Below are positions 56,948 through 64,000 of a stretch of 64,000 bases of DNA, piece by piece. Source of the DNA: Gammaproteobacteria bacterium (lineage in GTDB: Bacteria; Pseudomonadota; Gammaproteobacteria; Pseudomonadales; Azotimanducaceae); assembly GCA_026707045.1 (NCBI GenBank), contig JAPOXO010000138.1, forward strand, positions 1 through 64,000, in the 5' to 3' direction. Within the stretch, counting starts at the first letter, position 1. Each line of letters starts with the position of its first letter. Position numbers and translations under genes: made by a program. The notes under the pieces were generated by a model. That model made no database searches, was not told the DNA's origin, and was given only the letters and a program-made list of their open reading frames with translations.

Positions 56948-58117
56948 TTGTTGGATCAGCTTGGGGATTTTTCGAAGCAGGTGTTCGTCGTTCCAGGTGA
57001 TACCAATACGGACAAAGAAGTGTGGACCCGGAAACGTGTTGCCATCTTGCGTTCTTTAATCGAACACTATCCCTATAACGAGTGGATTGTTCCAAGCTTG
57101 CAGGAGCTTTGGTTTTGGATGTACGACCAACAACGTCTCTTTCTACGAGTGAAAGACTCGTTCGGGGCGGCTGAGTTACTTCCTTCAGGCCTCTATAGGG
57201 CGGAAGGGAATGATTCGAAGTACGAGAGTTTCGATCGTGAATACGAGGAAATGAGTGCCCGCGAAGCAGAGATGGCCGAGACATTTCTCGCCACACATCC
57301 AAATTCTCAAGGTGCTGCGTGGGCCTATTACTCTCTGCTGGGTAATCTGGAAACAAAACTCTTTCAATCCGTTGACGACGATTTTTTCACAGCGGTAGCA
57401 TTGCGAGAAGAAATCCTGTTGACTCTTACGAAACGACAAGAGTACCGGTCTCGGAATAGCTTCAAGTTCGAGCACGAATCCGTAAAGGAGCTCATTGAGC
57501 ATTTCGATGAGTTCGATGTGGATGCAGCAATGGCAGCCGTTGATTCCTTTAGAAACGAAGAGCATACGGAACAAATAGGGTACCTTGAACAAGTGCGCAG
57601 GCTTTTTCCAGACAACAAGAGCCTGGAAGAGAAGTACTGGAATCTCCAGTCTTTGGAGAAACCCTTCTCCCTTGCTTTCAAAGATCTGCTTTCCGGTGAG
57701 ACAATTGACACTCGTGATTTCCGTGGACGTGTCGTACTCATCGACATTTGGGCTACGTGGTGCCAGCCGTGCCTTCAGGGGATACGTTTTCTTAAGAATT
57801 TCAGAGACTCACACAAGGACTTGGGATTGGAGATTGTGGGTTTGGCATGCGACCGCGACTACCATGAAGAGGAATCCCGGTCCAATGATTTTGAGGTAGG
57901 AGACTTCAGAAGATCGAGTACTGCAGAGGAACGAGTGAGAGAATGCGCTGTCCAGCACCGCATCGATTGGCCCGTTCTTGTCGACGAAAAGTTTCGCGAC
58001 CAGTGGGCAATCACTAGCATTCCGCGTATGTTTGTTGTGGACCGACAAGGTAAGCTGTGCTGGATCGCTCAAGACAATTCTGTCTTTGAGTTTGTGAGAG
58101 ATTTGCTCAAGAAATAG
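56948..58117 (+). CDS. TlpA/ResA-like thioredoxin-fold protein without obvious signal peptide
   Basis: A 389-residue protein; counted from TTG 56948. The C-terminal thioredoxin-like domain (about 245-389) has the active site WCQPC with Cys272 and Cys275 (LIDIWATWCQPCLQGIRF), GLACDRD and a cis-Pro region ITSIPRMFVVDRQGKLCW. The N-terminal 240 residues are helical and acidic and have no known family. No signal peptide or membrane anchor is visible, unlike usual TlpA/ResA proteins, so it may be a cytoplasmic thiol oxidoreductase. It follows egtD by 38 bases. The frame is open from 56903, and AAGGAG at 56901-56906 lies five bases before an ATT codon at 56912, so translation may begin there. Confidence 0.85.
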   Translation: MLDQLGDFSKQVFVVPGDTNTDKEVWTRKRVAILRSLIEHYPYNEWIVPSLQELWFWMYDQQRLFLRVKDSFGAAELLPSGLYRAEGNDSKYESFDREYEEMSAREAEMAETFLATHPNSQGAAWAYYSLLGNLETKLFQSVDDDFFTAVALREEILLTLTKRQEYRSRNSFKFEHESVKELIEHFDEFDVDAAMAAVDSFRNEEHTEQIGYLEQVRRLFPDNKSLEEKYWNLQSLEKPFSLAFKDLLSGETIDTRDFRGRVVLIDIWATWCQPCLQGIRFLKNFRDSHKDLGLEIVGLACDRDYHEEESRSNDFEVGDFRRSSTAEERVRECAVQHRIDWPVLVDEKFRDQWAITSIPRMFVVDRQGKLCWIAQDNSVFEFVRDLLKK

Positions 58118-58321
58118 TCTCCTTCGACCGAGACCAATCATTCGCTCTTTACATACGTACCGGAAAGGCGAAGAATCCAAATCAGATCAAGTAAGGTCAA
58201 AGCAAAGAGTTTCGTTGGGCTGGCGAGACGCCTACTCAAATTGCCTCGCGAAAAAAGTGGAGTGGAGCAATTGAGCCCGTGAATTTGTCGCTCCTATCAA
58301 TCATTCGGGAAGTCTAAAACG

Positions 58322-58358
58322 AACAGATTTCAGTTTTTCAGATAATCTGAAATCTGTT
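58322..58358. repeat. Perfect 12-base inverted repeat
   Basis: AACAGATTTCAG (58322-58333) is complementary to CTGAAATCTGTT (58347-58358) with a 13-base spacer. No run of T follows. It could be the end of the thioredoxin-like gene transcript or a protein-binding palindrome. Confidence 0.6.
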
Positions 58359-58875
58359 TAATGTATATTGACGTGAAACTATAATAAGCAAGAAGATTTG
58401 CTCCTAGTTATAGTCTGCTTATAACGTGGCTTTCAAATATCTGTTATAGTATCTTTCTGATCTGTAAATTGCTCAGTCTGAGTGCTGTCTTCGATTGCTC
58501 GGATACTGAGCATCAAAGGATAATATCGCAAGAGGCGCATCGTACCTCTCATCGATTATACCAGACGATTCTTCACAGCGAATCCATCCCAAATATACGA
58601 AAATGTACCTCAAGAGTGGCTGGAAGCCTGTTCCGAATGCCGAGCGGGATCGACGATAATCTCATGACTAACGTGGGCTGTATCTGAGAGCATTCAGGAC
58701 TCAATAAATGCCCGAGTGTCTATTGGCTTGTTGTCCTTAACGAAGTACAGAATATAGGGATCGTTGTTTGCCCATTTTTGTTTATTGTGGATTTCTACAT
58801 TGCCGCTCTTGGCACAAACTGCCTTATATGTTGTCGAACGCATTCAGATGCTTGGCGGTGTACGATAGATCAATT

Positions 58876-58973
58876 TGCGGACAATAGAAAACTATTCTCT
58901 GCACTAATTGCGGTATATACTTGATCTTGCGGAGAATATCGATGATAATCTACGTATTGTGTGCGGAGAATAG
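58876..58973 (+). promoter_or_regulatory. Repeat array TGCGGAGAATAG over the fic promoter
   Basis: Copies: TGCGGACAATAG (58876-58887), an inverted TGCAGAGAATAG (58892-58903), TGCGGAGAATAT (58928-58939) and TGCGGAGAATAG (58962-58973). The first two form an inverted repeat across AAAA. The third lies in the spacer of the candidate promoter and the last contains the fic ribosome binding site (GGAG, seven bases before ATG 58976). A weaker copy TGCGGTATATAC is at 58909-58920. The placement suggests an operator array for repression of fic at both transcription and translation, probably by the winged-helix-like end of Fic itself. Confidence 0.6.
58921..58949 (+). promoter_or_regulatory. Candidate fic promoter
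   Basis: TTGATC (58921-58926) and GATAAT (58944-58949) are 17 bases apart and 26 bases before the fic ATG. The match is 4 of 6 and 5 of 6 to the sigma-70 consensus. A TGCGGAGAATAT repeat fills part of the spacer, which would block RNA polymerase if bound. Confidence 0.5.
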
Positions 58974-58975
58974 AT

Positions 58976-60115
58976 ATGCCTTATGTATGGGAACGGAGCG
59001 AGTGGCCAAGACTGACGTGGGATAAAGAAATATTAGCGACGACTCTTGCTATCGTAGCCCATGAGCAGGGACGAATGCAGGGCAACCTAGAAGCATTAGG
59101 TTTTGATCTGCGAAATGAAGCCCAACTAATCACGCTTACGCAAGATGTAGTCCAGTCCAGCGATATCGAAGGTGAAAATCTTGACTCAAATCAAGTTCGC
59201 TCTTCAATCGCTCGAAGACTTGGAATGGATGTAGCCGGTCTAGTTGAGGCTGATAGGAAAGTAGAAGGAATAGTAGAAATGACGCTAGATGCAACAGAAA
59301 ATTTCGACACAGAACTTGATGAGGAACGACTGTTCGCCTGGCATGCGTCGCTATTTCCTTCGGGTCGTTCGGGAATGGTGCAAATCAATGTAGGGACCTG
59401 GCGAGATGATCGCGACGGACCTATGCAAGTGATCTCTGGTCCAATGGGCCGAGAGAAAGTGCACTTTCAGGCACCTCCGGCAAAGCGCATTTCCGAGGAA
59501 ATGGAAACTTTCCTTCAATGGTTCGAGAATCCTAACGAGTTGCATCCTTTGTGTGTCGCGGGACTGGCACACCTTTGGTTCTTGACGATACATCCGTTCG
59601 AAGACGGAAACGGTCGGATTGCACGAGTGATAGCGGATATGGCGCTCGCTAGATCTGAAAAATCTCGGCAACGTTTTTACAGTATGTCTTCTCAAATTCG
59701 TAACGAACGTAAAGACTACTATCAGATTTTGGAATGGACACAGAGGGGGTCTACAAACGTCACCCAGTGGATGGAGTGGTTTCTCCTATGCTTACAGCGG
59801 TCCATCAGACTGAGTCAAGAGACCTTAGATGCCGTCCTCAAAAAAGCAAAGTTCTGGGTTCGATTTGCAACAGAGCCTCTGAACGACCGCCAAGTCAAGG
59901 TATTGAACAAACTACTCGACGGTTTTGAAGGAAAGCTCACTAGTTCGAAATGGGCGCGAATTGCAAAATGCTCTCAAGACACGGCGACAAGGGATATCAA
60001 TGACCTTATCCAACGAGGAGGTCTGAAAAGAGACTCAGCAGGCGGCCGCAGTACCTCTTATTCCTTGGTGCTGGACGAGGAATTGCCAAGCTCGAACGAA
60101 TCTGCATTGCATTGA
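58976..60115 (+). CDS. Fic family protein (AMP-transferase type, DUF4172 N-terminus)
   Basis: Fic proteins transfer AMP from ATP to hydroxyl groups of target proteins. ATG 58976 follows GCGGAGAATAGAT; a GTG 15 bases upstream is in frame. 379 residues. The N-terminal MPYVWERSEWPRLTWDKE matches the DUF4172 type, with inhibitory-helix motif SSDIEG (61-66, Ser61...Glu65), so the protein is class II auto-inhibited. The Fic core HPFEDGNGR begins at His206 and is intact. The C-terminal 80 residues (SSKWARIAKCSQDTATRDINDLIQRGGL) look like a winged helix-turn-helix, suggesting DNA binding and self-regulation through the upstream repeats. The target is unknown. Confidence 0.93.
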   Translation: MPYVWERSEWPRLTWDKEILATTLAIVAHEQGRMQGNLEALGFDLRNEAQLITLTQDVVQSSDIEGENLDSNQVRSSIARRLGMDVAGLVEADRKVEGIVEMTLDATENFDTELDEERLFAWHASLFPSGRSGMVQINVGTWRDDRDGPMQVISGPMGREKVHFQAPPAKRISEEMETFLQWFENPNELHPLCVAGLAHLWFLTIHPFEDGNGRIARVIADMALARSEKSRQRFYSMSSQIRNERKDYYQILEWTQRGSTNVTQWMEWFLLCLQRSIRLSQETLDAVLKKAKFWVRFATEPLNDRQVKVLNKLLDGFEGKLTSSKWARIAKCSQDTATRDINDLIQRGGLKRDSAGGRSTSYSLVLDEELPSSNESALH

Positions 60116-60178
60116 TCGGGTACGTTCAAACTAGGGTATTGGAGCAATACCGTCTGCCGGCCAATCTAAACCAAGACT

Positions 60179-60295
60179 CCGCCTTCATTCTTGGAAAAGC
60201 GGAAGGCGGGTGACACTATCCACATGCAAGACATACTCTTTGAGGCGGTGGAGTCCGTTTTCGAACGGACGCGAACGCCTCAGATTGGCGTTCGC
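60179..60295. repeat. Three tandem hairpins between convergent genes
   Basis: Stem 1: CCGCCTTC (60179-60186) with GAAGGCGG (60202-60209). Stem 2: GTCCGTT (60253-60259) with AACGGAC (60264-60270), loop TTCG. Stem 3: GCGAACGCC (60271-60279) with GGCGTTCGC (60287-60295). Stems 2 and 3 are directly adjacent. They lie between fic (plus) and the TonB receptor (minus), so they may end both transcripts, although no good U-tract follows. Confidence 0.6.
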
Positions 60296-60350
60296 GTAGC
60301 TTTCTCAGTTTGTATAACTGTCACGCCAAAAGTCAAACTCTTGGCCGCTT

Positions 60351-63104
60351 CTACCAGGAAATTTCCTTCACGACATCGAAAAAGATTATGCGGCGGCGAA
60401 AGTCAACGTGAGCGGAATCAACACCACGGTAACTGTCGAAGAAAGGGAAATCAGCATCGAAGAGGTTTTGAATTCCACCTGAAAATCGCCAACCCGAATC
60501 CGGAAGCATGTACGATCCCTGGACGTCGATTGTTGTATAGCCATCCACATCGGTCTTAGATACTCCGGCAATGATATTCTCGTAGCCGCTCTCGAAATTG
60601 ATCGTCAGGTTCCCGCTCCACAATCCACGAGACCAGTCAAGGAAAGCGCTGCCTTTCAAATCAACAGGACCTTGATTAGTGCCCTCGTGTGCTACAGGAT
60701 CAATTCCTGGTCCTGGAACAGTTTCCAGTTTCAGCGTGTACGTACCAAGAGCACCTACCGCGAATTCACCGTACTCCGAATCGAACGAATAGCGCAGGTC
60801 CAAGTCCAAAGCGCTGCTTGACTTGGCGGAAAAGTTCGCCCACTGCATAGAAACATACGTCAGAACGCCGTTTGCATCACGCCTTACATAATTGGGAAAC
60901 TGGTCCCAATTTTCAAATGCATACACTGGGGGCCATCCGAAAATGCCGTTTAACGTCCCAAGCAAATCCTCAAATTCCGTATTGCTGTATGACGCGGAAA
61001 CGGACAATCCCGGAATATCGATGGATAGGTAGTCGAGTCCGATTGTAGTAGTGGTGGAAGTTTGGGGTTTCAGATCGGGGTTTCCTCCGAGTACTGTCAA
61101 CGGAAAAACCGATGCAAACGGTCCTCCATTCTCGATAGGGTTGAGTGGGTCGAGAAAACGGAAAAACGTGAATTCGCGTTTTGGCGCAAACAATTCCGGT
61201 AGAGTCGCTGCCAAAAAAGCCTGACCCCATGTGGCTCGAAGCTTGATGTTCTCCACTGGATAGTAGACCACTCCCAATTTGGTAACGAAGTCATCGAAAG
61301 TTCGGCTGCTCGCAGGATCCAGGATGCCTTCGAAGGGTCCTTCGATGTCATATTTGTCATAGCGTCCAGCTGCATACAGAGTCAATTCATGAACTTCAGG
61401 CCGAGAATTGGCTTCACCGATGAGCGGAACGGAAACTTCGACGAACAAGGCCGTGTTCGTAGACTCCGGAACAATCTCCGGTGCTCCCGCTACCCTAAAA
61501 GTAAACGGATTCAATAGGAAAGAATCGAAGTCCAGGGTGTCTGTGCGAGATTCAGCGCCTATAGCCATTTCGACTGAGCCGCCGTCCATTTCGAGAATGG
61601 AACCAGATAAGGTCGCGCCAAAAACTCTTTGCCTGCCTTCTCGCGCTCCTCGGGTAGCGTATTCTGAAAATTCGTTGAGAGTGGCGCGCTGTACTGTTCC
61701 GTCTCCGAACGGATTTATTGCTTCAGCCGGATCGCTACTTGCGAGCGCCGCTTGAAACGCGGCACCACGATAATTGAAAGAGCCCGGGTAGCCTCCATAT
61801 GGATTGTCGATTCCATAGTTGGCTGAAAAGACGGCTGTCCAACCCTCCATAGGTGTTTCCCAGGTTGCCGAAGCGCTGAAATTCAAGCGATCCAAGTCTG
61901 TTGTCCTCGCAAAACCCGCCAGTTTCCCGTCGGCAATTTCACGCTCAAACGTGTATGCGATGTAGACGGGCTCGCCAAATGGGTTGTAGTAGTTGCTTGC
62001 CGGTACGATACCGCTGAATGAAGCACCTACCGCTTCCTGAATGGATTCTTTACGTGCAAGTGTTGCGGAAAAGGTCAGCGTCAGGTCTTCACCGAGATCC
62101 TGCGTCAGGTTCAAGTAAGCGGACATGTGCTCCGAAGCGGGAATTGCCTCGCCCGGAGCATTCGCGGAAAGCCCTTTTGGAAGAAGATTAAAGTTGCCGG
62201 TCTGAGTCGCGACTTCCTCATTGGAAACCCAGATGACATCGTCGGGAGTGAAATTAGTTCCATCGCCATCGGGTAGGATTCCGTATGTGGTGTTCGGTGG
62301 CGCGTTGGAAGGGAGTCTAAACCTCAGAAGAACACCTGGCTGTCCAAAAGTGTTGGGGTAGAGTCTGCCGCCTTGCTCACGGTAATCTCCATCCGTATCA
62401 AGCCCCGCATCGCGCATGAACACCGGTTCGTCGTCGCGATAGTTGAAGGATGCCGTCAAATTGCCAGTATCCCACGAGTATCCTAGCGACTGTTCGAAGA
62501 TAGTTCGGTGTCCACCTGAACTGCTATTTTCATAGCGCATCGAGGATTCGGAACCTATGTAATTCTTCTTTAAGATGAAATTCACCACGCCTCCGACCGC
62601 ATCGGAGCCATAGACGGAACTTGCTCCATCGGTCATCACTTCCACTCGCTCAATTGCATTGAAAGGAAGTGTTGAGACATCTGTAAAAGTGCCTCTCTCT
62701 GCGGGCGAAGCCGCCAAGCGCTTGCCGTTTACCAGTACTAATGTGGATCCCTCTCCGAGTCCGCGAAGATTGATCGTAACCGAGCCAATCTGGAAACGAG
62801 GAGAGCGATTGTCCAGGCTTCCCCCATTGGTTATTGTGGAAAAATTTTGAGGCAGATATCGGACAATGTCCTCAATGCTTGTAAGTCCCCGAGCGTCAAT
62901 TTCGGGTCGCGTGATTTCGAATATGGGAGAAGCTCCGGTTCCGGTAGGCAATCGGCTACCGGTTACGATCAGGACATCCATTTCCTGCGCCTTTTCTTCG
63001 TCTTGCTCCTCTTCGTTCTCTGTTTCCTGAGTTAGTGCCGTCACTGGCGCAAAAAAGAGGAATATGACAACCGCCATCCAGCGGCTGTGAAATGTCGTTC
63101 GCAT
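60351..63104 (-). CDS. TonB-dependent outer-membrane receptor 2
   Basis: A 917-residue outer-membrane receptor. ATG at 63102-63104 follows GGGAGGTCATC; the signal peptide is WMAVVIFLFFAPVTALT. After an acidic stretch (ENEEEQDEEKAQEMD) comes VLIVTGSRLPTG, typical of the plug. Plug motifs VLVNGKRLAASPAERG, IERVEVMTDGASSVYGSDAVGGVVNFIL are clear, and the barrel ends ADFPFFDSYRGVDSAHVDF and a C-terminal Trp. This type, with long DGAS plug loops, often imports oligosaccharides, peptides or similar compounds. The ligand is unknown. It is unrelated in sequence detail to receptor 1. Confidence 0.93.
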   Translation of the reverse strand: MRTTFHSRWMAVVIFLFFAPVTALTQETENEEEQDEEKAQEMDVLIVTGSRLPTGTGASPIFEITRPEIDARGLTSIEDIVRYLPQNFSTITNGGSLDNRSPRFQIGSVTINLRGLGEGSTLVLVNGKRLAASPAERGTFTDVSTLPFNAIERVEVMTDGASSVYGSDAVGGVVNFILKKNYIGSESSMRYENSSSGGHRTIFEQSLGYSWDTGNLTASFNYRDDEPVFMRDAGLDTDGDYREQGGRLYPNTFGQPGVLLRFRLPSNAPPNTTYGILPDGDGTNFTPDDVIWVSNEEVATQTGNFNLLPKGLSANAPGEAIPASEHMSAYLNLTQDLGEDLTLTFSATLARKESIQEAVGASFSGIVPASNYYNPFGEPVYIAYTFEREIADGKLAGFARTTDLDRLNFSASATWETPMEGWTAVFSANYGIDNPYGGYPGSFNYRGAAFQAALASSDPAEAINPFGDGTVQRATLNEFSEYATRGAREGRQRVFGATLSGSILEMDGGSVEMAIGAESRTDTLDFDSFLLNPFTFRVAGAPEIVPESTNTALFVEVSVPLIGEANSRPEVHELTLYAAGRYDKYDIEGPFEGILDPASSRTFDDFVTKLGVVYYPVENIKLRATWGQAFLAATLPELFAPKREFTFFRFLDPLNPIENGGPFASVFPLTVLGGNPDLKPQTSTTTTIGLDYLSIDIPGLSVSASYSNTEFEDLLGTLNGIFGWPPVYAFENWDQFPNYVRRDANGVLTYVSMQWANFSAKSSSALDLDLRYSFDSEYGEFAVGALGTYTLKLETVPGPGIDPVAHEGTNQGPVDLKGSAFLDWSRGLWSGNLTINFESGYENIIAGVSKTDVDGYTTIDVQGSYMLPDSGWRFSGGIQNLFDADFPFFDSYRGVDSAHVDFRRRIIFFDVVKEISW

Positions 63105-63425
63105 GATGACCTCCCGGTCATGACGTGTTGTTCTAAATGTGATTTGGGCGGACTGATTGGATGCGCTGAAATGCGCACAATCCGCCTTTCTTCTACCCCT
63201 GCATACATACTATATCATTTTTGCGTTCTAGAAAATGGAGAAATAGTGGAGGAAAGTTGCAGCTATTGCTAGCTTGGCTTAGCATTTAGGTCGAGATTCT
63301 TCCAGGATTGGGATTGGACGATCGATGCGCAGCCCCGACTAAGTCGTGAATTTCTTTATCTCTTGGGGGAGGAGGAGTAGGCTTCTTGAGTTTCCGGGCG
63401 GATTCGTCCGAAACAGTGCGTAAGA
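63105..63425. other. Intergenic gap between thrB and the TonB receptor gene
   Basis: About 320 bases. As thrB and the receptor gene are on the same strand, this gap should contain the receptor promoter. One minus-strand frame is open for about 70 codons beginning inside thrB but contains no usual start codon, so I do not call a gene. No RNA gene recognised. Confidence 0.4.
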
Positions 63426-64000
63426 CTAACTTGCCAACGCGAGTTCGTGGAGTCGATATGGCCTTGATAGGTGCTGTTGAACTAGCCGTTTCATCTCTTG
63501 CGGTTCTCTAACGGGTTGTCCATCGGGCAAGTTTTCCTGTACTGCAATACTAAGTCGCGAAAGCCAAAACGCCAATGCAGCGTAGAGCAGAAACGAATCG
63601 AAGAACCAGTACTCCTCTGATTCAAAGGGGCGGATTTGGTTGTACGCCTGCAATAGCGCAATGGTTCTTCTTTGATCCAGTGCATCTCCACTGCGACACC
63701 AATCGTTGACCGCGACAGCTACGTCGTAAATTCGGAAACCGTAGGCGGCATGGTGAAAGTCCACTACGCCTGTGAGACCGAATTGGTTGAACAGCGCGTT
63801 GTCTCGAAAGAGATCTCCATGAATTACGCCTTGTGGTAGGGATTGAACGTCTTTACGGCTCAACATTGCACATACGGCTTGCACAGCAGTTTGTAGAAGC
63901 AATCGATCTCCGGGAGACAAGTGACCGATGACAGTGGTTGCAGTACCCTGAATCCATTCTGCATCTCGAACGTAGCTAAATCTCTCAGCGTCCAGATCAT
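63426..64000 (-). CDS. thrB: Homoserine kinase, APH-fold type (partial)
   Basis: Phosphorylates homoserine for threonine synthesis. The frame is open to the right edge, so the N-terminal third or more is missing; about 191 residues are visible. The APH-type active site GVIHGDLFRDNALFNQ, then VVDFHHAAYGFRIYDVAVAVNDWC, matches the Pseudomonas-type ThrB rather than the GHMP kinase of E. coli. The C-terminus (YWFFDSFLLYAALAFWLSRL) is complete. Confidence 0.9.
   Translation of the reverse strand, partial: DLDAERFSYVRDAEWIQGTATTVIGHLSPGDRLLLQTAVQAVCAMLSRKDVQSLPQGVIHGDLFRDNALFNQFGLTGVVDFHHAAYGFRIYDVAVAVNDWCRSGDALDQRRTIALLQAYNQIRPFESEEYWFFDSFLLYAALAFWLSRLSIAVQENLPDGQPVREPQEMKRLVQQHLSRPYRLHELALAS

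Larger units (their letters stand above)
58118..58975. other. AT-rich intergenic region before fic
   Basis: An 858-base stretch visibly richer in A+T than its neighbours from about 58320. It holds a 12-base inverted repeat (58322-58358), no convincing ORF, and at its right end the fic promoter and repeat array. The composition break and the toxin-like gene after it suggest an acquired segment. Confidence 0.5.

Noticed and set aside
58469..58687. 72-codon plus-strand ORF in the AT-rich gap
   Set aside because: No ribosome binding site and no coherent sequence pattern.
60191..60559. 122-codon plus-strand ORF
   Set aside because: It runs through the hairpin cluster and antisense to the end of TonB receptor 2; no start signals.
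63280..63490. Minus-strand open frame of about 70 codons (contains RKLKKPTPPPPRDKE)
   Set aside because: Protein-like in places, but it has no usual start codon and begins inside thrB in another frame; not enough support.
1..64000. CRISPR arrays, tRNA or rRNA genes, insertion sequences, prophage genes
   Set aside because: I looked for repeats with regular spacing, cloverleaf arms, transposase and phage proteins in the gaps and found none that I could support by reading.

Overview
The window looks like a chromosomal segment of a heterotrophic, aerobic, probably marine gammaproteobacterium. This is inferred from gene content, not from any search: a homodimeric-type pyruvate dehydrogenase E1, an APH-fold homoserine kinase of the Pseudomonas type, family B DNA polymerase II, two large TonB-dependent receptors, SURF1 and SCO cytochrome oxidase assembly factors, and a YejA/B/E-type peptide transporter. 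Base composition is near balanced over most of the window, except for an AT-rich gap around 58.3-58.97 kb. I saw no rRNA, tRNA, CRISPR array, insertion sequence or prophage genes.

Layout. 1-2.4 kb: aceE, running off the left edge. 2.6-9.0 kb: a tiny orphan gene, a lipoprotein-type PQQ/haem c dehydrogenase, a kexin-like secreted subtilase with a P-domain, and an aquaporin. 9.1-28.4 kb: an accessory catabolic region. It has two paralogous Gfo/Idh/MocA oxidoreductases at its ends. Between them lie a same-strand run of SDR-type epimerase/reductase, PhyH-like protein, copper amine oxidase and enoyl-CoA hydratase; a TonB receptor; a monooxygenase-like protein and an acyl-CoA dehydrogenase; a divergent single-chain acyl-CoA carboxylase; and a PDZ/M48-like lipoprotein with a damaged zinc motif. 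A 1.2 kb gap in this region holds a small membrane ORF and strong inverted repeats. 28.5-36.8 kb: an exported unknown protein, an M3 oligopeptidase and the YhaO/YhaN nuclease-ATPase pair. 36.9-45.3 kb: cytochrome c' convergent with cytochrome b561, then a long minus-strand run (SDR, polB, a SnoaL-like protein, aldo/keto reductase, two bacterial PH-domain membrane proteins, b561). 45.4-53.0 kb: yejABE without a local ATPase gene, purE-tsaC-aroE with four-base overlaps, then SURF1 and SCO1. 53.1-58.1 kb: an ECF-like sigma factor with a long C-terminal extension, divergent from egtB-egtD and a thioredoxin-fold protein. 58.1-64 kb: an AT-rich gap, a Fic protein with a repeat array over its promoter, a second TonB receptor and thrB at the right edge.

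How parts fit together. The 9-28 kb block reads as uptake and oxidation of one or more unknown organic substrates: an outer-membrane receptor, amine oxidation, alcohol/sugar oxidation, hydroxylation and acyl-CoA chemistry. The substrate cannot be read from the sequence. The 53-58 kb block reads as a thiol/redox module built on ergothioneine.

The observations I rate highest are: (i) polB has no canonical start codon where its N-terminus must begin, and lies in the same frame directly after the SDR amber stop; (ii) copies of TGCGGAGAATAG lie in the spacer of the putative fic promoter and over the fic ribosome binding site; (iii) the ergothioneine genes are grouped with a thioredoxin-fold protein lacking an obvious signal peptide and with a divergent extended sigma factor; (iv) several proteins carry altered active-site motifs (PhyH-like, M48-like, second Gfo/Idh/MocA).
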